DNA of 64,000 bases from Streptomyces dangxiongensis (GCF_003675325.1 NZ_CP033073.1:1302001-1366000); one strand, 5' to 3'. Counted from the stretch's first letter, positions 1 through 8,269 are shown. Notes: a model not told the origin generated them from the sequence alone. Made by a program: numbers and translations.

Positions 1-1
1 G

Positions 2-217
2 TACCCGCGGATCATCGGCCGTTGTGACGGTGCAGTGCTGCAGACCCAGCGGCTGCGTACGACCTGGCTCGTCGAACTGCCGAATGCAGGTATTCCGCTG
101 AAGGTGATCCTCAAAGCGTCGGGACTCGGGACCCTGCACAGCCTCTCGCGCTACCTCGTCTTCCTCCACGACGTGCCCGAAGCGGAGGCATCCGAGCTGT
201 TGCGGGGGTCGGCATGA
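2..217 (+). CDS. Tyrosine site-specific recombinase, C-terminal end (partial)
   Basis: The frame is open from the left edge of the window, so only the last 71 codons are present. The fragment matches the end of a tyrosine recombinase/integrase. LRTTW carries the second catalytic Arg of the HxLR box, followed by an L-x3-G helix pattern. SRYL, about 20 residues from the stop, supplies the likely nucleophilic Tyr (codon 152-154). The usual His of HxLR reads as Gln here. The stop codon overlaps the start of the next gene (ATGA), so the two are probably translationally coupled. Family assignment is by motif pattern only, and the catalytic core lies outside the window. Confidence 0.6.
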   Translation, partial: YPRIIGRCDGAVLQTQRLRTTWLVELPNAGIPLKVILKASGLGTLHSLSRYLVFLHDVPEAEASELLRGSA

Positions 218-2116
218 GCAGGAAGAACCCGGAAGACAAACCTTGCCGGCGTACCGGCCTCGCTTTACGCCCTGCACCGCAGGCCCCCGGCCGTACCCTC
301 AGCGACCGAGTTGTGAGGCAGGTCTTCGACCTCGTGCGCCACAGCGGAGTACTGGAACGCCTTCCCTCCAACGAGCACCGGCCGGGCCCGAAGGGCTTCC
401 CGCTCCGCACAGTGCTGATCGGCCTGATCTTGTCGCAGTACATGGGCAAGAGCACGAACATCAACGACGCATGGGAGACGCTCTTCTTCGCCTTGTCTCC
501 AGGGTCCAAAGCCCTCCTTGACGTCCCCAACGTCGACCTGCACATCCGCGAGGGCGCAACCCGAGAAGAAATCGACCGCGTCGCGCACCACCAGTACGCG
601 ACGTCGAAGCGCGTCTACCGGTCCTGGTCCTCGATGACCCGGCGCCTCGACCCTGCACCGCACGACCGCCGCAAGCGGCTGTCTCTCAGCGAGGCCAAGA
701 AGATCCGACGGAAGTGGAATGCCCGCGACAACCAGGACACCGTGCGTAACCTGGAGGCCATCCCCCAGGATCTGATTCTCGCTCCGGTGATGGCTTCCTA
801 CCGGCGCGGCGACTTCGCTCGGTGGCCTGGCCACATCGCGGTCGACGACACTCCGGTTCCGGTCTGGGGCAAAGAGCCGGACTACCACCAGGACCGGGCC
901 TCGCTTGAGATCACCGCCGGGATGTACGTGAAGGGAGGAACGCAGAAGAAGTCGGGGCCCAGCGGCAAAGCTGCGGCCTCCACGAACACTGGCACCCGGC
1001 GCGGCACGGCGAACAAGCCAGCGACTCGCAAGACCAAGTCGGCACAGGAGAAGAAGGCCAAGGCGCAGGAGAAGAGAGAGTTCCGCTACGCCATGATGGC
1101 CGCGTTCCCGGGCCATGGCCATGGCGACCTCGCTGGCGCCTACCCGGCGGTCTGCCTCGGCATGATCCTTCACACCCCGGGCACCGAACCCGGCCCGGCC
1201 GCCCTGCGCGCCATCCAGCCGGCGTTCGAACGAGGCCTGGTCAAAGACCTGTTCTGCGCCGACCGGGGCATCACCCAGGCCAAGCCTCACAACCTGCATC
1301 TGCAGCTGCTGAAACTCGGTCTCAACGCGGTGAAGCACTACAACGACGACAAGGTCGACCGGCAGGGAGAGTTCCGCGGCATGCAGCTGGTCGGCGGCGA
1401 GTTCTACTGCCCGCTGATGCCCACCCCGCTCGTCACCGCGGGGGCCACATACATCGACAGCCGCACGGACGAGGACCGCGCCCACGCACTCAACCTGATC
1501 CAGTCCCGGAAGGACTACCAGGCCAGGATCAAGGAGTACGGGCCCGCAGGGGACCAGCGTCGACAGTGCCCCGCCCTCGGGTCCCACGCCACGGTCACCT
1601 GCTACCGCCGGCCCCAGCCACGCCCGTCCACCGTCGTCGACCTCGACGCCCCCACCGTGCGCACCGCGGCAGCCCTGCCCACCATCCCCAGGCCCAAGCG
1701 GGACACCCCCGTCTACCCCGACATCTGCAGGGGGGAAGAGCATCACCGTCCCGGGCACCGTGTTGGCCAAGTGGCGGCAGAAATACCCCCTGTTCACCCC
1801 TCTGTGGCAGGAAGCCTGGTCCGGACTGCGCAGTCAGAACGAGGGCGGCAACGGCAACCTCAAGAAGTCCGCCCTCGACAGCATCGACAATCCCCAGCTC
1901 CGCCTGCCGCACGGACGCGTCGCGCAGACCCTGCTCAATGCCGTCATCATCTTCGTGGCGAACCTCAGAGCCATCCGACGGTTCCTCCGCGACCAGGGCA
2001 TCCAGCCCCGCAGAGCCAGCACGCAGAGCGCCGCAACCCCACTCAGTGAGCCCTCCGATCCACGCCGGGCGCGACCGCTTTCGACCGAGCAGGTCGAGCT
2101 TCCGCCACGCGAGTGA
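214..2116 (+). pseudogene. DDE-transposase-like protein, frameshifted
   Basis: The reading frame runs from ATG 214, overlapping the recombinase stop, to about 1735. It then loses sense, and the homologous C-terminus continues in the +1 frame to the stop at 2116, giving about 634 aa if repaired. The break is a run of six G at 1730-1735; five would keep the frame. Candidate DDE residues are the Asp in HIAVDDTPVP, the Asp in FCADRGIT and the Glu in RSQNEGGNGNLKK, which lies after the frameshift. The spacing and the NEGG-NxK motif suggest an IS4/ISL3-like RNase-H-fold transposase, but I cannot name the IS family. By eye the region is less GC-rich than its neighbours, consistent with transfer. A basic Ala/Lys-rich insert lies at about residues 240-290. 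Confidence 0.55.
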
Positions 2117-2151
2117 CACACCCCCGCTGCGCTCCACCCCCTGAAAACCCC

Positions 2152-2192
2152 ACATGCCTGCGCCACGGCTACCAGCCGTCGCGCAGGCATGT
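2152..2192. terminator. Two-tier hairpin after the transposase-like gene
   Basis: A 12-bp outer stem (ACATGCCTGCGC with GCGCAGGCATGT, perfect) encloses one C/C mismatch and a 6-bp inner stem (ACGGCT with AGCCGT) around a 3-nt loop. It lies 36 bp after the stop of the transposase-like gene. There is no T run, so it is a terminator typical of high-GC actinobacteria or an end structure of the mobile element. Confidence 0.55.
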
Positions 2193-2285
2193 CCTGTTTC
2201 CGCGGGTGAGAGGCGCAGTACCTGGACCGCCACCGCCCCACCCCCTCACCGAGCCGATCACGAGGCTCGAAGGCCGCAGGAACGA

Positions 2286-2318
2286 CGAAAAACCGGTGAG
2301 TCACATGACTCGACCGGT
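2286..2318 (-). terminator. Intrinsic terminator of tRNA-Leu
   Basis: Read on the minus strand, a near-perfect stem (ACCGGT-x-GAGTCA paired with TGACTCACCGGT, one bulged base, 2-nt loop) is followed directly by TTTTT. It starts about 44 nt beyond the tRNA 3' end. This is the only T-tailed hairpin I noticed in the window and is well placed for the tRNA transcript. Confidence 0.7.
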
Positions 2319-2361
2319 AATTCGTGAACGCTTCAGGACGATCTCGTGAACGTCCCTGTGC

Positions 2362-2449
2362 TGGTGTCCGAGGGGGGACTTGAACCCCCACGCCCGATAA
2401 AGGGCACTAGCACCTCAAGCTAGCGCGTCTGCCATTCCGCCACCCGGAC
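2362..2449 (-). tRNA. tRNA-Leu (anticodon GAG)
   Basis: The minus-strand sequence folds as a class II tRNA of 88 nt including an encoded CCA. The acceptor stem begins GTCCGGG and closes with CTCGGAC plus ACCA. The anticodon stem is CTAGC/GCTAG with loop TTGAGGT, giving anticodon GAG. A variable arm, as expected for Leu, and the T-loop GGTTCAAGTCC follow. It reads codons CUC/CUU. The 3' end faces the recombinase/transposase-like genes, and tRNA 3' ends are the usual integration sites for tyrosine integrases. Confidence 0.95.
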
Positions 2450-2639
2450 CAGGTGTTTGCCGCCACGTGTGTTCCCCGCGGCGACATGGACAACAATACC
2501 AAGGTTTCGGAGTGCGTTTCACCTGCGTATCCGCACGCCGGGCGGTGTGCGGAGGCCCGGGTGGCGGTGGATCGGCGACGGTGCACGGCGCGCGAGATCG
2601 CGTGCACGGCACGTGAGGGTGACGGCGCGAGCCGGGGGC

Positions 2640-3587
2640 TTACGGGCAGCGTACGACCTGGCCGGCGTACGACAGATTGCCGCCGAAGCCGAACAGCAGC
2701 ACCGGGTCGCCCGTGCGGAGCGCTCCCTGTTCGGCCAGTTTGGAGAAGGCGAGCGGGATGCTGGCGGCCGACGTGTTCCCGGACTCGGTGACATCGCGGG
2801 CGACCACCGCGTTGACGGCGCCGATCTTCCGGGCCAGCGGCTCGATGATCCGCAGGTTGGCCTGGTGCAGGACGACCCCGGCCAGATCCTCGGGTGCCAT
2901 CCCGGCCTTCTCGCAGGCCTGGCGGGCGATGGCCGGCAGGCGGGTGGTGGCCCACCGGTAGACGCTCTGCCCCTCCTGGGCGAACCGCGGCGGCGTGCCC
3001 TCGATCCGTACGGCGTGGCCCATCTCCGGCACCGACCCCCACAGCACGGGCCCGATCCCCGGCTCCTCCCCCGGCCGGCAGGCCTCGACCACGGCGGCCC
3101 CCGCGCCGTCGCCGACGAGGACGCAGGTGCTGCGGTCGGTCCAGTCGGTGACGTCGGACATCTTGTCGGCGCCGACGACCAGGGCGCGGGTGGCCGCGCC
3201 GGCCCGCACGGTGTGGTCGGCGGTGGCCAGCGCGTGGGTGAACCCGGCGCACACCACGTTCACGTCCATCGCGGCGGGCCGCGGGATGCCGAGCCGGGCC
3301 GCGACGCGGGCGGCGGTGTTCGGGGAGCGGTCGATCGCGGTGGAGGTGGCGACGAGGACCAGGTCGATGTCGTGGGGCGCCAGGCCGGCCGCGGCGAGCG
3401 CCTTGGCGGCGGCGTGCGCGGCGAGTTCGTCGACGGGTTCGTCGGGGCCGGCGATGTGCCGGGTGCGGATGCCGACCCGGCTGCGGATCCACTCGTCACC
3501 GGTGTCGACCATGCCTGCCAGATCGTCGTTGGTGAGCACCTTGGCGGGCTGGTAGTGACCGATGGCGGCGATGCGCGAGCCGTTCAT
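2640..3587 (-). CDS. Beta-ketoacyl-ACP synthase III family protein
   Basis: A FabH-type thiolase-fold condensing enzyme of 315 aa. The family decarboxylatively condenses an acyl-CoA starter with malonyl-ACP in the cytoplasm. The Cys-His-Asn triad is visible: Cys113 in VVCAGFTH, His241 in VVLHQANLR and Asn271 in ESGNTSAAS. The glycine-rich GDGAGAAVV loop and the C-terminal FGFGGNLSYAG are also present. The ATG at 3587 is preferred over an upstream in-frame start because it begins the family N-terminus (MNGSRIAAIG) and follows a GAGGGG element. It stands alone, without fabD/acpP/fabF, so it may be a paralogue that supplies secondary metabolism or acts on an unusual starter. Substrate specificity cannot be read from sequence. 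Confidence 0.9.
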   Translation of the reverse strand: MNGSRIAAIGHYQPAKVLTNDDLAGMVDTGDEWIRSRVGIRTRHIAGPDEPVDELAAHAAAKALAAAGLAPHDIDLVLVATSTAIDRSPNTAARVAARLGIPRPAAMDVNVVCAGFTHALATADHTVRAGAATRALVVGADKMSDVTDWTDRSTCVLVGDGAGAAVVEACRPGEEPGIGPVLWGSVPEMGHAVRIEGTPPRFAQEGQSVYRWATTRLPAIARQACEKAGMAPEDLAGVVLHQANLRIIEPLARKIGAVNAVVARDVTESGNTSAASIPLAFSKLAEQGALRTGDPVLLFGFGGNLSYAGQVVRCP

Positions 3588-3774
3588 GCAGGGGATCCCC
3601 TCGTTGCCGGGTAGCGGGATCCTCCAGTCTGAGCAGTGACTCACGGGTACGACGGCAGGTGAAGTCACAGGAATCGCGCGCCGGGATTGTCGGCTCCGGT
3701 CAGACCGTCGGACGTGCGGGCGAGCGCCGCCTCACTTCCCGGTCCCGGGAGCGGGCCGCACGCCCGCCCTCCCC

Positions 3775-3887
3775 GTGCAGGACAATGAGACGGTGCAGGT
3801 CGCCTCGCCGTACGACGGCCCGGTGACCCACGGCTGCATCAAGGGCCGTTCCGGCCACCACGTACCGAACCCGGGGCTGATCAGAAC
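3775..3887 (+). pseudogene. Fossil of formate dehydrogenase / molybdopterin oxidoreductase alpha subunit
   Basis: About 37 codons beginning VQDNETVQVASPYDGPVTHG and ending CIKGRSGHH resemble the iron-sulfur loop of formate dehydrogenase alpha or NuoG-like subunits, where the family reads V-x-SP-x-D-x-PVTHGNLCIKGRFG. The expected NL pair before the Cys is missing (a 6-nt loss) and FG has become SG. No catalytic domain follows; the frame runs into fdhD at 3888. The 300-bp gap between the FabH-like gene and fdhD holds no other gene. This is recognition from family memory rather than an alignment. Confidence 0.5.
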
Positions 3888-4745
3888 ATGGGACGAGTCA
3901 CGGAACGACGCAGGGTCCTCCGCATCCGGGACGGGGAGGTGTCCGCCCGGCCGGACACGCTCGTCGCCGAGGAGCCCCTGGAGATCCGGCTGAACGGCAA
4001 GCCCCTCGCCATCACCATGCGCACCCCGGGTGACGACTTCGCGCTGGCGGCGGGGTTCCTGGTGAGCGAGGGCGTCCTGGCCACGGCGGCCGACCTCCAG
4101 AACATCGTCTACTGCGCGGGGGCCACCGGAGACGGTGGCGCGAACACCTACAACGTGGTCGACGTGAGGACCGCGCCGGACGTCACCCTCCCGGACTTCC
4201 GTCTGGAGCGGAACGTCTACACCTCGTCCTCGTGCGGACTGTGCGGCAAGGCCGGCCTGGACGCGGTCCGTACGACCACGCGCTGGCCGATCGCCGACAC
4301 TCCCCCGCTGCGCGTCACGCCCGAGCTGCTGGCCGGCCTTCCCGACCGGCTGCGCACGGCCCAGCGCGTGTTCGACCGGACCGGCGGCCTGCACGCGGCG
4401 GCCCTGTTCGGCGAGGACGGGGAGCTGCTGGACACCCGGGAGGACGTGGGCCGGCACAACGCGGTCGACAAGCTGGTCGGCCGGGCGCTCCAGCACGGTG
4501 GTCTGCCGCTGTCCCGGACGATCCTCATGGTGTCGGGCCGGGCCTCGTTCGAGCTGGCGCAGAAGGCGGTGATGGCGGGCATTCCGGTGCTGGCGGCCGT
4601 GTCGGCGCCGTCCTCGCTGGCGGTGGACCTGGCGGCGGAGACCGGCCTGACGCTGGTCGGCTTCCTGCGGGGCAGCTCGATGAACGTGTACGCGGGCGAG
4701 GACCGCATCGTGCTAGGGGAGACCGAGACCGCCCCCCAAGGCTGA
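3888..4745 (+). CDS. fdhD: Formate dehydrogenase accessory sulfurtransferase FdhD
   Basis: FdhD passes sulfur from a cysteine desulfurase to the Mo/W-bis-MGD cofactor of formate dehydrogenase in the cytoplasm. The 285-aa protein has the full family length. The sulfur-relay loop is intact (SSCGLCG, Cys116 and Cys119), as are the N-terminal EEPLEIRLNG and TPGDDFALAAGFL blocks and the REDVGRHNAVDK and VSGRASFELAQKA motifs. The start at 3888 lacks a strong Shine-Dalgarno sequence. No intact formate dehydrogenase lies beside it, only the fossil immediately upstream. It may therefore serve a dehydrogenase encoded elsewhere or be a survivor of a lost operon. Confidence 0.95.
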   Translation: MGRVTERRRVLRIRDGEVSARPDTLVAEEPLEIRLNGKPLAITMRTPGDDFALAAGFLVSEGVLATAADLQNIVYCAGATGDGGANTYNVVDVRTAPDVTLPDFRLERNVYTSSSCGLCGKAGLDAVRTTTRWPIADTPPLRVTPELLAGLPDRLRTAQRVFDRTGGLHAAALFGEDGELLDTREDVGRHNAVDKLVGRALQHGGLPLSRTILMVSGRASFELAQKAVMAGIPVLAAVSAPSSLAVDLAAETGLTLVGFLRGSSMNVYAGEDRIVLGETETAPQG

Positions 4746-4833
4746 TCGCGCGCCGACCCCGGCCCGGTGCCCAGGTGCCGATGCCAGTGCCTGAGCCGCT
4801 GCCCCGGTACCGGTCCGGTGCACCGGTGCCTTC

Positions 4834-5156
4834 CGTGGGCGGTGACCTGCTCACCCCCGCCCTCGCCGCACTTGCCCCCCCACGGCCGCCTGGTCGCGTA
4901 CAGCTCGGGCGGCGGTATCGTCCGGGCGTACGACCTGCTGGTCGGGGCCAAGTCGGTGATCGGCTTCCAGATGGCGCTGATCGCCCGAGGCCGGCCCGAG
5001 GTGTACGAACGGTGGCGGTGGGAGCTGTGGCGGCTGTACGCGGAGGGCGCCGTGCGGCCCGCCGTGCACGGGGAGCTCGCCCGGGCGGACGCGGCGAAGG
5101 CGCACGAGGTGATCACCACCCGGGCCAGCCTCGGCGAGGTCGTCCTGCGCCCGTAA
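4834..5156 (+). pseudogene. Fossil of an MDR-family quinone oxidoreductase (C-terminal part)
   Basis: Residues reading HGRLVAYSSGGGIVRAYDLL, then the KSVIGFQMALIARG region and the final AAKAHEVITTRASLGEVVL, match the cofactor-domain end of NADPH:quinone reductase/zinc-type dehydrogenases, which are normally about 320 aa. Only about 105 codons remain and there is no N-terminal catalytic domain. Just upstream, VGGDLLTPALAALAP fits the preceding family segment but is in another frame. The switch lies in a run of seven C at about 4875-4881; six would restore the frame. There is no plausible start, so this is a decayed remnant. Confidence 0.6.
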
Positions 5157-5210
5157 GTGCCCGCACGCTTCTTGTGAGGCGCCGCACCCCCCAACTACCG
5201 TCGGAGGAAC

Positions 5211-5242
5211 GGACATCGGACGTAGGATGTCCGGACGTCCGG
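5211..5242. promoter_or_regulatory. Inverted repeats upstream of the sialidase gene
   Basis: GGACATC at 5211-5217 and GATGTCC at 5226-5232 form a perfect 7-bp inverted repeat with an 8-bp spacer. It abuts a perfect 12-bp palindrome, CCGGACGTCCGG, at 5231-5242. The pair lies 30-60 bp before the sialidase GTG, a good position for a repressor operator. No regulator can be assigned. Confidence 0.4.
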
Positions 5243-5272
5243 TTGTCCGGCCGACGAAGGGCAGGTCGCTCC

Positions 5273-7150
5273 GTGCCGTCAGGTCTTCGCACCCGTCTCA
5301 GATCCGCACTGGCCACCGCCGTCCTCACCACGGGCGCGCTGCTGACCCCACTCCTCCCGGCCCATCCGGCGCAGGCGCGACCGGCCGGCGGCGCTCCACA
5401 GTTCGAGCAGCAAGTGCTGTTCCGGGCCTCCCAGGACCCCGGGTACGCCTGCTTCCGTATCCCGGCGGTCGTGCGGGCGGCCGACGGCACACTGCTGGCG
5501 TTCGCCGAGGGCCGGGTCCTCAACTGCGGGGACGCGGCCGACATCGACATCGTGCTCAAGCGGTCCACCGACGGCGGGCGCACCTGGGGCCAGTTGCAGG
5601 TGGTCGACGAAGGCGCCGGCGACACCCACGGCAACCCCGCGCCGGTCGTGGACCGCTCGACCGGCCGTGTCTGGCTGGCGGAGACGTACAACACGGGCCG
5701 TACGGACAGCGCCAGTTGCTCGGTGCCGTGCGATCGCACCCCCCATCTGCGGTACAGCGACGACAACGGCGGTACCTGGTCGCCGCCGCGCGACCTGAGC
5801 CCGGAGATCCTGCCCGCCGACTGGAACTCCTGGTACGCCACCGGGCCCGTGCACGGCATCCAGCTCACCCACGGCCGGTACGCGGGGCGCCTGGTGTTCG
5901 GGGTCAACACCGAGACGTGGGACGGCAGCGGGGTGAGCGCCAACCACGCGGCACTGATCGTGAGCGACGACCACGGGGGGCACTGGCGGATCGGCGCCAC
6001 CGACACCTGGCCCGTCGCCGCCGACGGCACCTTCCGGCAGAAGCCCTCCGAACTCACCCTGGCGGAGCGCGGGGACGGTTCGATCCTGGTCAGCGGCCGG
6101 GAACAGGACGGCACCGACCTCGGCCACCGTACGCAGGCCGTCAGCCGCGACGGCGGCGGCGGCTTCACCGCGCCCTTCCGCCCCCTGCCCGGCCTGTACA
6201 CCCCGCAGGTGCAGGGCTCGCTGCTGCGCCTGGGCGACCGCCTGCTGCTCGCCTGCCCCGCCGATCCCGACCGGCGCCGCACGATGATGATCCGCTCCTC
6301 CTACGACGGCGGCCGGACCTGGGACGCCGTGGACCGCGGCACGGTGGTCACCACGGACTGGTCCGGCTACTCCGACCTGGTGCGCGTCGATCCCGGGACG
6401 GTCGGTCTGCTGTACGAGGGCGGCGCGGTGGACGCGCGGGACGAGATCCGTTTCGCCCGCTTCACCGAGGACTGGCTCACGCCGCGCCGCGGTCCCGATC
6501 CGGTCACCGCCGACCGCGCCCGGCACGCCCGCCCGGCCGCGGTGCTCGGCGACGCGGAGGAGACGGACGGGGTGTCCGGGGACGCACTGGAGTTCGACGG
6601 CACCGACGACGCCGTACGCCTGCCGTACCGCCCGGAACTGCCGCTGGGCGGGAGGGACTTCACGGCGTCGCTGTGGTTCCGGTACGCGGCGACGACCGGG
6701 GAGCAGCCGATGCTGTGGATGGGCGGCATCGGCACCGGCCAGCCGCAGGTGTGGCTGCGCGGGGAACCGGCGAACCACCGCCTCCAGGGGCTGATCACCG
6801 TGCGGGACGGGTCCGGTGCGCCGCAGACCGCGTACGTGCGCACGGACACCGCGTACAACGACGGCCAGTGGCACCACGCCGTACTCCGCCGGGGAGCCGG
6901 CCGGCTGTCGCTGTCCGTCGACGGCGCCCGGTCGGACGTCACCGGCCCACCGGGTTCCGTCAGCCGCAACTCGCCCTTCGGCGTCCACGTCGGTCAGCGC
7001 ATGGACGGCCGCGCCTTCTTCACCGGCGCGCTGGACGAGGTGCGCGTCTGGGACCGGGCACTCACCGACACGGAACTGTCCGATCCGCGGGTGCTCCGGT
7101 CAGCGCAGGACACCGTCGTGTGGCTGCCCCTGGACGCCGTGGACGGCTGA
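5273..7150 (+). CDS. Secreted exo-alpha-sialidase with C-terminal LamG domain
   Basis: A GH33-type neuraminidase of about 625 aa that hydrolyses terminal sialic acids from glycoconjugates outside the cell. A signal peptide occupies residues 1-36 (basic start, Ala/Leu core, AQA cleavage). The FRIP motif is at residues 61-64, and Asp boxes read STDGGRTWG, SDDNGGTWS, SDDHGGHWR and SYDGGRTWD. A LamG/concanavalin-like carbohydrate-binding domain fills roughly residues 440-620 (ALEFDGTDDAVRLP through GALDEVRVWDRAL). The GTG at 5273, preceded by a GGGCAGG element, opens the signal peptide; the frame is open upstream, but that part is meaningless. The last 51 bp overlap the convergent transporter gene. 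Confidence 0.9.
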   Translation: MPSGLRTRLRSALATAVLTTGALLTPLLPAHPAQARPAGGAPQFEQQVLFRASQDPGYACFRIPAVVRAADGTLLAFAEGRVLNCGDAADIDIVLKRSTDGGRTWGQLQVVDEGAGDTHGNPAPVVDRSTGRVWLAETYNTGRTDSASCSVPCDRTPHLRYSDDNGGTWSPPRDLSPEILPADWNSWYATGPVHGIQLTHGRYAGRLVFGVNTETWDGSGVSANHAALIVSDDHGGHWRIGATDTWPVAADGTFRQKPSELTLAERGDGSILVSGREQDGTDLGHRTQAVSRDGGGGFTAPFRPLPGLYTPQVQGSLLRLGDRLLLACPADPDRRRTMMIRSSYDGGRTWDAVDRGTVVTTDWSGYSDLVRVDPGTVGLLYEGGAVDARDEIRFARFTEDWLTPRRGPDPVTADRARHARPAAVLGDAEETDGVSGDALEFDGTDDAVRLPYRPELPLGGRDFTASLWFRYAATTGEQPMLWMGGIGTGQPQVWLRGEPANHRLQGLITVRDGSGAPQTAYVRTDTAYNDGQWHHAVLRRGAGRLSLSVDGARSDVTGPPGSVSRNSPFGVHVGQRMDGRAFFTGALDEVRVWDRALTDTELSDPRVLRSAQDTVVWLPLDAVDG

Positions 7151-8140
7151 CTGACCGGCCGGGTCCGCGCCCACCTCCGGATCGCGGGCCCGGCGCTTGG
7201 CGACGACGGCGCACACCATTAGCTGCATCTGGTGGAACAGCATCAGCGGCAGGACGGCCAGCGAGGCGTGGGCGCCGAACAGGACGCTCGCCATGGGCAG
7301 CCCGGAGGCGAGGGACTTCTTCGACCCGGCGAACTGGAGGGCGATCCGGTCCTCGCGGCCGAAACCGAGCGCCCGGCCGCCGTACCAGGTCAGGGCCAGC
7401 ATCACGGCCAGCAGGACGGCCTCCACGGCGAGCAGGCCGGCCAGCCGTACGGCGCTGACCTGGTGCCAGACGCCCTGGTTCACGCCCTCGCTGAACGCGG
7501 TGTACACGACCAGCAGGATGGAGCCGCGGTCGACGAGTCCGAGGACCCTCCTGTGCCGGGCGATGAAGTCCCCCACCCAGCGCCGCAGCAGTTGCCCGGC
7601 GAGGAACGGCACCAGCAACTGGCCCACGATCTTCACCAGGGAGTCGGCGGAGAAACCGGCCTCGCCGCCGAGCAGTCCGGCCACGAGCAGCGGGGTCAGG
7701 ACGATGCCGGCGAGGGAGGAGAAGGAGCCGGCGCAGATCGCCGCGGGCACGTTGCCGCGGGCCATGGAGGTGAACGCGATCGACGACTGGATCGTGGACG
7801 GCACCAGCGTCAGGAACAGCAGGCCCTGGTAGAGCGGCTGGGTCAGCACGGCCGGCACGAGCCCGCGCGCGGCGAGCCCGAACACCGGGAAGACGATGAA
7901 GGTGCAGGCCAGGACGGTGAGGTGGAACCGCCAGTGGGTGAGTCCGGCCAGCGCCTCCCGGGTGGACAGCCGGGCGCCGTAGAGGAAGAACAGGAAGGCG
8001 ATCGCGGCCGTGGAGGCGCCCGAGGCGACGTCCGCGCCGGTGCCGCGGGCCGGGAGCAGCGCGGCGAGGCCCACCGTCCCGAGCAGCAGCACGATGTACG
8101 GGTCGATCGGCATCCAGGTCGGCCAGCGCAGGCGTTTCAC
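7100..8140 (-). CDS. BASS/SBF-like family transporter (bile acid:sodium symporter type)
   Basis: An integral membrane protein of about 346 aa with nine or ten hydrophobic segments. Examples are YIVLLLGTVGLAALL near the start, the LTLVPSTIQSSIAFTSMARGN crossover and AFAGSKKSLASGLPMA-like residues near the end. This is the architecture of the SBF-like/YfeH group, thought to move organic anions with sodium; the substrate is unknown. GTG 8140 is chosen because GGAG lies 5 nt upstream. It is divergent from a LysR gene, which probably controls it. The 3' end overlaps the sialidase 3' end by 51 bp, so the last about 17 residues are read antisense to the sialidase C-terminus. Confidence 0.85.
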   Translation of the reverse strand: MKRLRWPTWMPIDPYIVLLLGTVGLAALLPARGTGADVASGASTAAIAFLFFLYGARLSTREALAGLTHWRFHLTVLACTFIVFPVFGLAARGLVPAVLTQPLYQGLLFLTLVPSTIQSSIAFTSMARGNVPAAICAGSFSSLAGIVLTPLLVAGLLGGEAGFSADSLVKIVGQLLVPFLAGQLLRRWVGDFIARHRRVLGLVDRGSILLVVYTAFSEGVNQGVWHQVSAVRLAGLLAVEAVLLAVMLALTWYGGRALGFGREDRIALQFAGSKKSLASGLPMASVLFGAHASLAVLPLMLFHQMQLMVCAVVAKRRARDPEVGADPAGQSAVHGVQGQPHDGVLR

Positions 8141-8248
8141 GGTGCTCCGATGTGCTGTGCGTGTGTCGTCCGGTCCCGGGCCCGCGGGGCCCCTCATCCA
8201 TCGTGCCTCTCCGGCGGACGATCGGGAAACCCGCACACCACTCTGACA

Positions 8249-8269
8249 GTCATCATGATTCGCGATGAC
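8249..8269. promoter_or_regulatory. Candidate LysR operator in the divergent intergenic region
   Basis: GTCATC (8249-8254) and GATGAC (8264-8269) form an inverted repeat with a 9-bp spacer, about 20 bp before the LysR start. LysR regulators usually bind such interrupted dyads between themselves and a divergent target. Confidence 0.45.

Noticed and set aside
265..1797. Minus-strand 510-residue frame opposite the transposase-like gene
   Set aside because: It is a GC-skew shadow. Its composition is Val/Gly/Arg-rich with no recognisable motif.
4232..7150. A single continuous plus-strand frame joining the fdhD region to the sialidase
   Set aside because: The first 350 codons are out of frame with fdhD and the MDR remnant and show no family pattern. 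The sialidase signal peptide begins at GTG 5273.
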